DNA from: Sipunculus nudus
Lineage: Eukaryota; Annelida; Sipuncula; Golfingiida; Sipunculidae
Assembly: GCA_026874595.1 (NCBI GenBank)
Contig: CM049317.1
Span: 39,642,401 to 39,706,400, forward strand
Direction: 5' to 3'
Length of the DNA stretch: 64,000 bases
The translations under genes and the position numbers were made by a program. The notes under the pieces are model-generated. The model did no database searches. It saw only the letters and a list, made by a program, of their open reading frames with translations, and was not told where the DNA came from. Shown here piece after piece: positions 22,952-34,324 of this stretch (its first letter is position 1; each line of letters begins with the position of its first letter).

Positions 22952-24725
22952 TGTTGCAATCCTGATGCGGAGACAAAGGAGGAAAACATAAATTCGGAAT
23001 TCGTTAGAAAGAACCTGACATAAATTGAAAGGGCTCAAGATATAATCAATAACGTGAAAATAGAATTAGATGCGAAGTTTGGTACTTTCATTATGGAGGG
23101 CAACAATGACAAAAAATATGCGGTCACTCTTTTCCAAAAAGAAAAATGTCAGTGCGCAGCAACAAGTATTTGCTACCTTATTCTTGCCGCCAGGAAATCT
23201 ATAGGTATGGATGTAATCGATCAAAAACGCAAACTAAATGTTTCACTAATGTCTCGGTGTTGTAAGAAAAGGGTGGCTAGAAAAACGGATAGAAAACAGC
23301 CGAGAAAATCAGATTTCGTGTAAGTATTTAAAGCTGCTCCCGATACAGATGTTTCCATGATAACCTCGCCTAGAGATAGAACTCCCGACCTAGATGACTT
23401 GGTTCCCGTTTCGAAACAAAAAAACAAGACAGCTAGGGATCTGTTGAAAAAGTTAAGACACAAGCTACCCCGGCCAAAACGCCATTACATAATGTTACAG
23501 TTAAAAAAAACACCGAAATCAATTTTGAAAACAATCAGCACGGAAACGAGGGAGAATTAGACTTGATTTTGGCGAGAGTAATAGTAACAGTAAATTAAGA
23601 AAAAAAAATAAAGACGACAGTTCATCCTCGCTTCCAACTCCAAATTGTAGTCCAGTAGGGGTGCCGGAAAGCATTATAGATACACGTTCTTTTGAAATAA
23701 GTGCATCCTCTACACCAAAACAGACCACAAATAAAAACAGCAGGAAAATCGTGTGACCTCTAACGAATGTAATCAGCACCTGAGAGATATTAGTTTAACC
23801 CGAAGATAACACCAACAAAAACAAAAACAAAAAAAGAATTCGACTCTCGCTAAAACGTAAAATAATTGCCGACATTAAAAAACTAAGTTAAAGTTAAAAA
23901 GAGAAAATAAAATCCGATATCGCCAATTTTTATACATAATTCGCCTGAAAAAGAGACGTTCCGAGCGAGGTAATGGCTACATGAATTCGGACTAACCGTT
24001 CAAAACAAAAGAGAAATGGGAAACGATTCTTGGCTTTCTGATAAGCATATCCGTGCCGCGCAAATAATTTTACAAAAACAATATCCAGAAATCATCGGAT
24101 TCAAAGATACTACTCTAACATCTTGCTTCAGTGATGAACGAAACAAATGATGAACGTGTGTACAAATACATTTCATCTGATATTCACATTGGCATATATC
24201 TGTCCGACCGGCCGAGGGGGGTCTGTTTGTAATAGATAGTTTGCGTGGGGCTGCAAAGAGTCTTACTTCTTCAACAGAAATAAAGCTTTGCCAAATCTAC
24301 AACTTGGAGCAATCTAAATTACATGTTTCGGTAGTGAATGCCGTGTTACAGAACAATAACTTAGATTGTAGGGTATATGCGATCGCCAACGCTGTTGAAT
24401 TTTCCAACAATAGGCTGAACAGTTGGTTAATGATAAAATTAGTGATTTTGTATATGCATGATGAATATAGAATGAGAACCCATCTAAAACACTGTTCAGA
24501 GCTAAAAATGTTCACACCGTTTCCACAAGTTCAGCGAAAACATCCTGTCAAGGTTAAACATGTGCACCATGAGATAGTATTACACTGTTTTTGCAAATAT
24601 CCTGACTATTTTTATGGAAATATGTTAACATGTTCAATGTGTGATATATGGTGGCATAATATTTGTGCAAATTTACTTTAAGATATATCGGATGATTACG
24701 TCTTTATATGTACCCTCTGCAAATA
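22952..24725 (+). pseudogene. SWIM / Ulp1-like protease / PHD protein, transposon-type, broken
   Basis: Pieces appear in the right order but different frames. A SWIM-like block at 23,054-23,323 has YAVTLFQKEKCQCAATSICY, CxC then C but leucine where the zinc-binding histidine is expected. The same frame is open upstream to about 22,952 except for one stop. A basic, proline-rich linker (23,357-23,560) follows. At 23,974-24,150 lies WLHEFGLTV then NDSWLSDKHIRAAQIILQKQ. At about 24,225-24,681 comes a C48/Ulp1-like end (IDSLRGAAKS, NNNLDCRVYAIANAVEF, with glycine after the cysteine replaced by arginine). It runs into a PHD-like finger (HCFCKYPD, LTCSMCDIWWHNIC). Proteins of this layout are abundant in invertebrate genomes and look transposon-derived. 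Several frameshifts and stops show this copy is inactive. Confidence 0.6.
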
Positions 24726-24881
24726 ATGAATAAGCATTCCCAGTGCTGAAATACAGAGGTCCGCTAAATAGAATATAATGCAATTATTATAAAGTTAAAA
24801 CAAATTAAGCGGCTATGAGGCAGGTACCCTTTAGGTGCTCATGTGCCATTTAGCTACAACATGATTTTCTAACTGGATACG

Positions 24882-25920
24882 ATGTTTTTCCAGAGTTTCA
24901 TTGTTCCAAGGCACCTCTCAAACACATCAGGGTATCTCCATTGTTTCACAACACCTCTCATACACCTCAGTGGCCCCTCCATTATTTCACAACACCTCTC
25001 ATTCACCTCAGTGGCCCCTCCATTATTTCACAACACCTCTCATACACCTCAGTGGCCCCTCCATTGTTTCACAACACCTCTCATACACCTCAGTGGCCCC
25101 TCTAGTGTTTCACAACACCTCTTATACACCTCAGTGGCCCCTCCATTGTTTCACAACACCTCTTATACACCTCAGTGGTCCCTCCATTGTTTCACAACAC
25201 CTCTCATACACCTCAGTGGGCCCTCCATTATTTCACAACACCTCTTATACACCTCAGTGGTCCCTCCATTGTTTCACAACACCTCTCATACACCTCAGTG
25301 GCCCCTCCATTGTTTCACAACGCCTCTCATACACCTTAGTGGCCCCTCCATCGTTTCACAACACCTCTCATACACCTCAGTGGCCCCTCCATTGTTTCAC
25401 AACGCCTCTCATACACCTCAGTGGCCCCTCGTTTGTTTCACAACACCTCTCATACACCTCAGTGGCCTCTCCATTTTTTCACAACGCCTCTCATACACCT
25501 CAGTGGCCCCTCCATTGTTTCACAACACCTCTCATACACCTCAGTGGCCCCTCCATTGTTTCACAACACCTCTCATTCACCTCAGTGGCCCCTCCATTGT
25601 TTCACAACACCTCTCATACACCTCAGTGGCCCCTCTAGTGTTTTACAACACCTCTCATACACCTCAGTGGCCCCTCCATTGTTTCACAATACCTCTTATA
25701 CACCTCAGTGGCCCCTCCATTGTTTCACAACGCCTCTCATACACCTCAGTGGCCCCTCCATTGTTTCACAACACCTCTCATACACCTCAGTGGCCCCTCC
25801 ATTGTTTCACAACGCCTCTCATACACCTCAGTGGCCCCTCCATTGTTTCACAACACCTCTCATACACCTCAGTGGCCCCTCCATTGTTTCACAACACCTC
25901 TCATACCCCTCAGTGGCTTC
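24882..25920 (+). repeat. 41-bp minisatellite, about 25 copies
   Basis: Unit CCATTGTTTCACAACACCTC plus TCATACACCTCAGTGGCCCC plus T, with few substitutions. Because 41 is not a multiple of three the frame rotates each unit, and all three plus frames stay open. This gives artificial reading frames of up to 347 codons with a 41-residue period (PLHCFTTPLIHLSGPS and so on). No homology or splice context supports translation. Confidence 0.9.
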
Positions 25921-25952
25921 GATAAAATTAGGATTTCTTCAGTCTGAAGCAA

Positions 25953-26850
25953 ATGCTGCCACAGAACTACACTATAGACTGCCAGATTTTGTCAGCTGAC
26001 GATATTCTCAGTAAATTGTCTGATGTGTTTGAAGTACTTGGCAAGTATCCCGGGAAATATCACATTCAACTCAGTGCTGATGCCCAGCCCACAATTCAAC
26101 CTCCAAGACGGGTATCTCACATACTGTACGAACCGCTTAGCGTTAACTCGGTGAAGATGGGTTAGGAATCATTGAGCCTATTAACAAACACAGTGACTGG
26201 GTAAATAATCTCGTCAACACAGAGAAGCGAGACAGCTCTTTAAGATAATGCTTAGATCCTAAGCAACTGGACAAATCAATTCGCCGTGAACATTTCCAGA
26301 CCCAAACTCTTGATGATATAGTTAGCAAACTAAATGGGTGCAAGCTTTGATCAATCTTAGAACAGAAAGACACCTTCTGGCAGGTAGAAATTGACTCGAA
26401 TAGCGCTGCACTGTGTACATTTCACACACCAATTGGCAGATTCTGTTTTAAACGGATGCCGTTTGGTATCTCGAGTGCCGGCGAGATACAACAAAGAAAA
26501 CATTCCAGATATTTGGAGATATAGAGCGAGTGGTTCTTTAGCGTGCAAGAAGGCACAACATTAAGTTCAACCGCCACAAGATGCAACTTAAAAAGTCGGA
26601 AGTGTTGTATATGGGAGTGCGACTCGGTGCAGATGGACTTAAGCCTGATGGCGCGATAATACAAGCTATACTAGACATGCCAAATCCTACTGACAAGCAG
26701 TCAGTCCAACGCCTAGTGGGCATATTGAATTTCCTGTCTCCATTTATTCAAAACAAATCATCCGTCATCAGCCCCCTGCGACAGTTGTTAAAAGCTGACA
26801 CAACGTGGACAGTGGAATCTGAACACGAGGCAGCGGTGGATCACGTTTTA
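25953..26850 (+). pseudogene. gypsy reverse transcriptase, decayed
   Basis: The N-terminal approach is HIQLSADAQPTIQPPRRV at 26,060-26,115. It is followed by SDWVNNLV, CLDPKQLDKSIRREHF and FHTPIGRFCFKRMPFGISSA (about 26,400-26,480). The next kilobase should contain the YxDD catalytic motif, but the sequence jumps to the connection region at 26,560 (KSEVLYMGVRLGADGLKPDG, MPNPTDKQSVQRLVGILNFL, PLRQLLKADTTW), so the catalytic segment is deleted. In-frame stops occur before CLDP and after GCKL. Confidence 0.8.
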
Positions 26851-27547
26851 CGGGGAACTACTCCATGTCCCCAAAATGCCACGGCAGCAGGCGAAAAAGC
26901 CAAGGAAAACCTTATATATGCCTATAAGCATTTGCAGAGTGTTGGGGACGTGGAGTACTGGGGGGTGCCCGGGAGGGTGCATGATCGAGATCTATGAGCA
27001 CTCTGCAAATCCGCACCATGTAACTGTCCCAGAGGGTTAGACACTACGACTTCTCGACACTGATAGCGAGGGATGAAAGCTGGAGCAGCCCAAGACATTT
27101 AGAAATTGCGACCTCTGGCGTCAGACCAGAAATAATACGTGAATTAACCGACATGGGTCGCAGGTGGGCAAAGAAGAATCCTGCGAATATCACCACTGGT
27201 GCAACAGTGCAAATATGAATAATTTCGGAGGGTCCCTGGCGGTAGGAGATGTATTACCAGAGATTATTGGTTATTAATATATGTTGTTCATTATGTACAT
27301 ACAGATATGCATATAAGTGTAGACCTTTATAAATATTATATATAATCATTTATTGATAATATCTCATACGACATATTGTTATTTAAAAAAGTTTTGTTAT
27401 TCTAAGTGTGTAAGCGCCGCCTGTCGGCCCGTCTAGTACAAATCTCGACCCGAGTAGGAAATGTCGAAAAGTCTAGTCACTGGGACATTATGTGCGACAT
27501 TTTGAAGGGAATGTTACATATACATTTACATATGTAGTATATTATAT

Positions 27548-27601
<54 letters not shown>

Positions 27602-28062
27602 ATAATCATTTAATAATAATATTACATATGACATATTGTAATCAAAAAGGTTCTTTGTTAGTCTGACAGTCTAAGCGCCCCCTATTGGCGCCTGTTAAGT
27701 ACTAATCTCGAGCAGAGGACGAAAAGTCGAAATGTCTAAGGTACTGAGACATTTTCTGGGACATTTCGGAGGGCTCAAGGGGGTGAAGTTCAGAACATAT
27801 ATTTATATATGAAGAACATATAGGTACAGGGCTCCAGGCCCCGGGGTATATATCACCATAAGTTGTGTAGTACCTGGAAATGTCGAAATGTCTAGTCACT
27901 GGGACATTTCCTGCGACATTTCTAGAGGCTGCATGTACGGCAGGGAGTATGAGCCCAAATTTAGCGCCCCCTGTCGGCAACTGTTTCGTGCAGTTACACT
28001 ACACGTGTGGTGATAAGTGCTGAGCAGGTCTGCAGAGTGTTGGGGACATGGAGTAAGCCCCG
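26851..28062. mobile_element. TA-flanked DNA element inside gypsy pol
   Basis: The left end CGGGGAACTACTCCATGTCC matches the reverse complement of the right end (CGGGGCTTACTCCATGTCCC), followed on both by CCAA. TA lies on both outer sides (26,849-26,850 and 28,063-28,064). Removing the 1.2 kb brings the RT connection and RNase H coding parts together, which supports the borders. A right-end-like sequence also occurs at 26,937-26,965, so a small 116-bp copy may be nested at the left. The interior is non-coding, with a (TA)n run (27,550-27,598) and three hairpin motifs. Inference: a MITE using a TA target. Confidence 0.65.
27458..27922 (+). repeat. Three copies of a GAAATGTCG/CGACATTTC hairpin module
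   Basis: Arms GAAATGTCG and CGACATTT(C) enclose AAAGTCTAGTCACTGGGACAT-type loops that include a second TGTC/GACA pairing. Copies are at 27,458-27,502, 27,721-27,767 and 27,877-27,922. Each is associated with a GCGCC(C/G)CCTGTCGGC-like block. Confidence 0.6.
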
Positions 28063-28064
28063 TA

Positions 28065-28576
28065 AAACGAGTGCTCAGTAGTAAGCCTGTGCTCCGGTTG
28101 TATGATCCTGAAGGTCCGCTGATAATTCAAGCAGACGCATCATCCACAGGTCTCGGCGCATGTTTAATATAGGACGGGCAACAAATCGCGTGCGCATCTC
28201 GCTCGTTAACAGATGCGTAAACCAGATATGCGCAAATAGAGGAGGAACTACTAGCAATCGTGTTTACGGCAGAAAAGTTCCAACAATACACATATGGTTC
28301 TCTAGTTGAAGTGCAGAGTAATCATCGCCCCTGGAGGCCATATTTCGAAAACCGCTGTATAGTGCTTCCCCAAGGATCCAATTGATGCTCCTAAAGCTCA
28401 TGAAATATCAGCTCGGTATTCAATATGTACCAGGATCAAAAATGTGTATCGCTGATACACTATCGCGAGCGCACGTATCAGACAAACCAGCTTGTGACTC
28501 AATTGGCACTGACCGGCGCATTCATGAGGTCACAGCTATCCGGCGACACCAACGAGGCTCGAGCAAATTCGCGGAG
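28065..28576 (+). pseudogene. gypsy RNase H, decayed
   Basis: Reads KPVLRLYDPEGPLIIQADAS, TGLGACLI, IACASRSLTDA, RYAQIEEELLAIVFTAEKF, YTYGSLVEVQSN. It continues (28,382-28,540) with LLKLMKYQLGIQYVPGSKMC and IADTLSRAH, the usual RNase H-to-integrase connection. Stops and a frameshift break it. The QADAS aspartate of the active site is present. Confidence 0.8.
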
Positions 28577-28959
28577 TAGTCTCTCCAACAGACGCAAGGT
28601 GCCGCTACCGCTCTTGCACCAGTACGTCTGTTATTGGACGCCATTTTTTTTCAAGAATCTTGAAAAACGGAAGTGCCGTTGGGCATGCGCAAGGAAACCC
28701 CACTAGCATCTGGAGGTGAAACCAGAATGGATGTCGCCCTTGCACAAACCCGGCAGACCCCAATAAAGCCAAGTAAACAATATTGTTTGGCTGTGGGGCA
28801 AAAATAATCCACTTTTGCTTGTCTTTTGTAAGGGTGGTATAGTAGGGGGATTCCTTGCGCATGCCAAACAACACTTCCGTTCCTAAGAAAAATGGCGTCC
28901 AATAACAGACGTACTGGTGCAAGAGCGGTAGCGGCACCTGGCGTCTGTTGGAGAGACTA
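28577..28959. mobile_element. MITE with about 115-bp TIRs and 10-bp target duplication
   Basis: The left end TAGTCTCTCCAACAGACGC is the exact reverse complement of the right end GCGTCTGTTGGAGAGACTA. The similarity continues for about 115 bp (GGTGCCGCTACCGCTCTTGC, ACGTCTGTTATTGGACGCC, CATGCGCAAGGAA) with small indels. ATTCGCGGAG occurs immediately outside on both sides (28,567-28,576 and 28,960-28,969). TIRs of this length with a 9-11-bp duplication are typical of Mutator-like (MULE) elements. The opposing open frames here arise from the inverted repeats. Confidence 0.85.
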
Positions 28960-29008
28960 ATTCGCGGAGCGGCAAACCTAGACAAAGACCTTTGTAAAAT
29001 GCAAAACT

Positions 29009-29760
29009 ATGTATTTTGTGGGTGACCAAAGCACAAATCCACAGTTCGATCCTCATGATCTTCAACCATATTGGAATTTACGCGATCAGATCCATGATGA
29101 AAACGGGCTACTGTTTGCAGGAAAAAGACTGATAATTCCCGAGTCTGAGAAAGAGGGCATTCTTTTTCAACTGCACGAGGGTCACCTTGGAATGGAGAAA
29201 TGTAAAAATTGTGCACGAGCTGTCATGTACTGGCCTTATATGTACAGAGACATCATACAATTCGTGGAACGCTGTGCCACGTGTCAAGTACAAGCGATCG
29301 AACAACAAAGAACCGCTGATATCGCACAGCATCTCGCAACGCTCATAGTGTAAACTTGGGTCGAATCTGTTTGACTTTCAGGGAAAAGCATACTTGGTTG
29401 TAGTTAATTATTTTTCAGAGTATCCTGAGATAACCAAGTTGGATAGCAAAATAGCTATGTGAATAATCAACGCTCTTAAACCTATATTTGCCAGACACGG
29501 CATTCCTGATGTTTTGGTGAGTGATAATATGCCCTTCGGTAGTTGTACTTTCAAAGAATACGCTCAACAAGGGGGATTTCGTACGGTTACTAGTTTCCCT
29601 ACATACGCACAATCAAACGGACAGAGTGAACGATTTGTCAACATCATGCAAACACTGTTAAAGAAAGCTTATCATGAAGGCAAGGAACCGCATATCGCTC
29701 TTCTTGAATATCGAACACTCCGGTATGTGGATTTTCTTACTCACCTGCTCAGTTGCTCAT
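29009..29760 (+). pseudogene. gypsy integrase: zinc finger and DDE core, decayed
   Basis: The HHCC zinc-binding domain is intact in the frame 29,009-29,353 (QLHEGHLGMEKCKNCARAVM, WPYMYRDI, ERCATCQ). The core follows after a frame change: KAYLVVVNYFSEYPEITKL, where asparagine (codon AAT) stands in place of the expected first catalytic aspartate. Next come HGIPDVLVSDNMPFGS (second aspartate present) and TYAQSNGQSERFVNIMQTLL (glutamate present). One stop lies between the first two motifs. Confidence 0.8.
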
Positions 29761-30208
29761 GATCGACGTTTAAATGACAAATTACCGTACTCCGATCAGT
29801 CCTTGGGGCCAAAGGTTGTTGTTTCGGCAAAATCACATTTGCAAAATCGACAGATGAAGCAGAAATACTACTATGACCAACACGCGAGACCTATCAAAAC
29901 TCCGAACCCGGGTGATAGTGTAATAGTACAGCTGGGTAATTCATGGACCCCAGCTGTAATTATTGGAGTACACGATACACCCAGATCATACTACTCATTA
30001 TACAGCGTGTGGTCGAACCTACAGGAAGAATAAGAAATTCTTTAATCCATCTCCTAATAAAGTTAAGATTCAGCACCCTGTCAGTGATACTGATGAACAC
30101 CACCCTGAGGAAAGTACGACGGATAAGACGCCAGATCACCTCAAACACAACATGACAACCCAGAAACCCCGTGCGTGCGAACAAAATCTGTTCCAGCACC
30201 GCGAATAA
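29761..30208 (+). pseudogene. gypsy integrase C-terminal region
   Basis: HDRRLNDKLPYSD, LGPKVVV, MKQKYYYDQHARPIKTPNPG, DSVIVQLGNSWTPAVIIGV, DTPRSYY, then in another frame TACGRTYRKNKKFFNPSP. This is the usual C-terminal GPY/F-type and PRSY...RRN tail of metazoan gypsy integrases. Frameshifts separate the two parts. Confidence 0.7.
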
Positions 30209-30417
30209 GTACCAGAAAACAAACAAAACCTGCGTGGCATAATGATTATGCAATGGACTAAGTGATTACAGTAACAGTTAAGGTGGTTAATCCAGTACAA
30301 TACCAGTAAGAGACTCGTAGTGATTTATCTATGGTTAAATGCAACATGCTTGTTTTAATGATTTCATTGAATAGTATGCCACTTATTTCAGACAACCGGT
30401 CCTACAGATATCTTTAC

Positions 30418-30660
30418 AAGGGGAAGATGTCACAGAGTAATTCTAAATAAAGACTATTACATGATGTTGCATGATGTGTGGAGAGTATCTTTGGGTTGGC
30501 CCTGCTGGACAGTTGCCGACCCCCTTTCCGGAATATATCATATTGTTAAAGTTCACGAGTCTGGCGGGTTGTGACAAGGGCGATCAATGCATTAGTTATT
30601 CAGATAGGTGCCTACTGGAGCTTTTGTATCAAATGTTTAATTATTCTGGCGGATGCTTCT
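30418..30660 (+). mobile_element. Candidate gypsy polypurine tract and 3' LTR start
   Basis: The purine run AAGGGGAAGA (30,418-30,427) is followed by TGTCACAGAG, a typical LTR start, and by an AATAAA at about 30,445. The LTR end is not identified because family A sequence begins at 30,661. No 5' LTR was found for comparison. Confidence 0.5.
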
Positions 30661-31085
30661 GAGCCCCATAGCTCAGAGGATATGGGTAACAGAGCCCTAA
30701 TCGAAATTTTCCAAGGAGATTTTTCATTGACCTCCCTAGATGTCTTGTAAGAAGATTCTAGGTCCAATGGTTACGATTTGTGCCCTGTTAACAGATGACC
30801 GCATCTTTGAAGGTCTCCCAATGAGAGGGAAAAAAACAAGTAAACTGGTGGCAGCACCAGTTTACAGGAACTGATGAAACATGCCATGATCATTATGCAT
30901 GCACAGAATCATGGTGATCAATGCATTAGTTGTTCAGATACTGGAGATTCCGAGGAGATTTTTCAAGGATCTCCCTGGATTTCAAGTTAGAAGATTCCAG
31001 GTCCAGCGATTACGATTTGTGCCTGGTTAACGGACACACAGACGGACGTCGGACAAAGAGTGATCGCTATAGCTCAGATGACGCT
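30661..31085 (-). mobile_element. Family A fragment, reverse orientation
   Basis: The reverse complement reads from a head (CTATAGCGATCACTCTTTGT, CCGACGTCCGTCTGTG, AACCAGGCACAAATCG) into units with CCTAGAATCTTCTTAC and GTTACCCATATCC, as in the 57,773-61,520 element. The very first bases of the head have diverged. Confidence 0.6.
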
Positions 31086-32594
31086 TGAATACATCAGTTC
31101 ACTATGTGAAATCGCTTTTATAAACTTCAGTCAGTGGAGGATTAAAAATAAAATGTGAGATGGCAAAGTCAGTATTTATTGAATGCATTTACTTATTAGT
31201 AATATTGAATAAAAAATCTATATCTAAAGAAATCCTATTAAATATTTTATAAATTGATAATATCGCCAAAAGTACAAAAGTACTTTGTCATATAAAACTT
31301 TTGAAATAATGCTTATGAGTCACGTTTATCTTATTGTTTTGGGTCCTGATATATGCATGCCGTTCAGACGGTAATAAGTGACCTCTGGCAGACCATATTT
31401 TTTTAGCCTCAGACGACTTTGTAGAGTCCATGTCTGGTCCAGAAAAAGAACCCAACAGTTGTTAGCTTTACAAACACTTCCTTCTATGTCCCATGCACTG
31501 CGACACCCTTCCGATCCAGGGACTCTTGATGAAAGCACGATTAGATTCACGTCTCCGCTCATTGACAAATGCTGAATTGACAAATATATATATATATATA
31601 TAAATAACAATATAAAGATGCCGTAATTAGACCCGAATTTCGCGGTTTTCCCTATCATATACGAGAGACCGTAACCAGCTGGATTGGTTCCTGGTTCAAT
31701 TAACTTATCCATTTAAGAGGGATACAGTACAGTATTCACAACAAATTTGCTTATGTTGTAATATAGAAAAGATAGCTTACAAACTGCATTTATGTCACTT
31801 TGGACATACACATTTTTATATCCCTCATGTGTGTAATCTACTGCTGAATCCATATTTTATACGCATCCTTAATTAGGGACTCCTCCGCAACATATGATAC
31901 AAAACTCACTTTTTTACCTGGTTTGATTTACAAATATAATTGTATGAATGCGCATCTTTAACCGTCCACTTGCATCGTCTACTTATTTATAATCGAGTTC
32001 ACAGAGTGATTGTCAGATCAACTCACTAGTGACACAGGTAGCCTGCGATTGTAAATAGGGAGCGGGCGAGACCCAATACAGTACTAGTTTAACGGTCATT
32101 TTACTTGACATTTGATACGTTAAGTGGCTGCAGTGCGGGTTTATGTCGATAACACCAACTTAATACCTAAATATTAACCGTGTCTCTGTGTATGCCTAAG
32201 GCTGCCAGACCCATCACTTGAACTCTTATCTCTGAGTCTACAGGCGTGTTTACAACATGGAGTCCGTTATTGCCATGGTGAGCCTCGTGGGGCGAGGAGA
32301 CTCAGGTACGTGGTGAGGACTGTGGATCCTTACTTGAACGTAATCACGTCGAAACGGCGGAGGTTAAAGATTACACACCCGAGAAAACCACCCAGATATA
32401 CAATCGTTGGAATATACCTGGAGGGACTGGTGAAAAGTGTGACCTTCCCTGACGGATGGGTGAAAAGTGTGACCGTCCGTCCAACGATTACCAAACTATT
32501 ACGGTATGTAGGATCACTACAACAGTATTCATGATGTTTAGGAGCAAATAATTTGTAAGCACGTGACTGTTGGCCTTACGTTTACCACTGTATG

Positions 32595-32639
<45 letters not shown>

Positions 32640-33190
32640 ATATATGTTGGACAAAATGAACTTTTTAGAAGTTACGAGGAGAATTTACCTGATCTGAACC
32701 TATTGGTTTGTAACGACTTAATTGTACCTTGTTGTTTATTCGACAGATGTAAAGCAAGATCAACTGTTTACCTAATCCTTTACCAAGCTCCCGCTCTCTC
32801 TCCCAGTGCTGTGCTGACAAAGAACCCTAGAGGATACTTCTAGCGAACTAGAGACTTTCCGTTTAACGGTACAAATTGTATATCTCGGCTTAAATGTATC
32901 GCATTCATTATAAAACAAATATAATTAATTGAATTTGTATATAATATAACACACCTAACAATTCTGATTCTCTACTTTAAAGAATGACCGGAAAGGCATT
33001 GTCCTTATCAACAGTGTTAGGCCATATAAACATTTTTGGAAGGTGTTTGGGTATTTGTGTGACTGGGGGGGGGGGGGGGGGGGGCTCGATCAGCCCCTGA
33101 TAGTCATATCTATGGGCTAAATAGGGCTAAATATATTGAAATTAATTCATTGGGAATTTTGTCGATCGTTTCTGTCAGTTTGTGATCTCG
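31086..33190. other. No recognised gene; short (TA)n tracts
   Basis: Contains (TA)n at 31,588-31,603 and 32,598-32,635 and a poly-G run near 33,066-33,084. A 27-bp partial duplication (GTGAAAAGTGTGACC) lies at 32,430-32,475. Open frames (31,326-31,712 minus, 32,310-32,534 plus) lack support. Confidence 0.4.
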
Positions 33191-33460
33191 ATGTTACGTA
33201 AAACTATGTTCCTCTTGTCCGGATGCGGTTCCAACTAGAACCCAAAAAGGTTCTTCAGCGTGGACTAAGTGGAAAACCTTTTAAGGTTCCAGCTGGAACT
33301 GGGTTCTTTTATGGAACCTGTAATGTCCATGTAGAACTTCTTTAGAGGTTCTGAGAGGATCCCCCCCCCCCAGGTTCTTCACGATGGACTGGGTGGTGAA
33401 CCTTGAATGGTTCTTGGCGGAAACCATGTTTGGGGTTCTTTATAGAACCTCCAATGCCGG
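33191..33460. repeat. GGTTCTT/AAGAACC-type repeat
   Basis: Several short inverted pairs of GGTTC and GAACC (AAAGGTTCTTCAGCGTGGAC, GGTTCTTCACGATGGACTGG, GGGTTCTTTTATGGAACC, GGGGTTCTTTATAGAACC) form two related modules of about 140 bp. A poly-C run lies between them. Confidence 0.5.
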
Positions 33461-34320
33461 TTTAATTTAGAAAACAGTCTCGGATGTCATATCATACGTT
33501 TAGGATTTATTCATCACGTCATATATCCATATATAGGGGAGACAGTTTTGGTGGATAATATGAAAAATTATAAAAAAGTTTCTCATAAAAATGGGTTGCT
33601 GCAAGATTCAGATTCTACAAAGGGGCAGTGCTCCCCATGCCCACGCGGGGTCACCCAATCTAACCACTATATTCACTTGGACTTGTCATTCTCAAAGTGG
33701 GTTCATACAAGGATTTTTCTATTTATCATATATTATACTATTTTATTATAACCTACACAAACATTAAAATAAAGCTAATTAAATTACAATAATAAAATTG
33801 AATGTAATTTATGAACACTTTTCTGCTTATTAAACACACACTACCTCACTCTGAGTCTCAGACTGTGGCTGTATCCCTATTTATAACAAAATCAGCTATA
33901 ATGGCTGTGCCGCCTGTTAAATATTAACACAGAACTTTTAATATGGAAACAATACAATTCTTTCCAACTGTTGACAATTTATATCTTGTCACCCACGTAG
34001 CAGTTAATCTACTGTCTATTTAATTAATTTTTGGGAGCCTCATCCATTGATATCACCATAGGATGCAACAGCCCCCCCCCCAGGTGTGACGTCACTCGGG
34101 CTAATCGGCTGGTTCCTGCTTCTCACCAGCTGTAGCGCCAATGTAGTTTGCTTGGACTAGAGGCAGAAATAACAACTTACAACTAGCTTAATAACTTGTA
34201 TGATACCGTCTCACAAAAGACCGCTGCTTTCTCTTCGGTTCTGCTTGGGCCGTCCGTTTCTCTCACCAGGCAGCCCGCGTCCAACAGACTTCTGTCGCCT
34301 TGCCTCGCTCTCTCTAGTGT
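33461..34320. other. No recognised feature
   Basis: AT-rich sequence with a short poly-C tract near 34,073. Nothing supportable seen. Confidence 0.4.
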
Positions 34321-34324
34321 TTCG

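Larger units (their letters stand above)
25950..30660 (+). mobile_element. Ty3/gypsy (Metaviridae) LTR retrotransposon remnant
   Basis: Domains run in the gypsy order: reverse transcriptase (25,953-26,850), RNase H (28,065-28,576), integrase zinc finger and core (29,009-29,760), C-terminal integrase and tail (29,760-30,208), then a purine tract and candidate 3' LTR (30,418 onward). Gag, protease and the 5' LTR are not seen. The body is split by two DNA elements (26,851-28,062 and 28,577-28,959) and carries many stops and frameshifts. Confidence 0.85.

Noticed and set aside
24882-25925. 347-codon open frame, the longest in the window, as a protein-coding gene
   Set aside because: It is entirely the 41-bp minisatellite. 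All three frames are open for the same reason, and no flanking coding context exists.
28605-28985. 126-codon minus-strand frame
   Set aside because: Lies across the MITE inverted repeats; the plus strand gives the mirrored translation.
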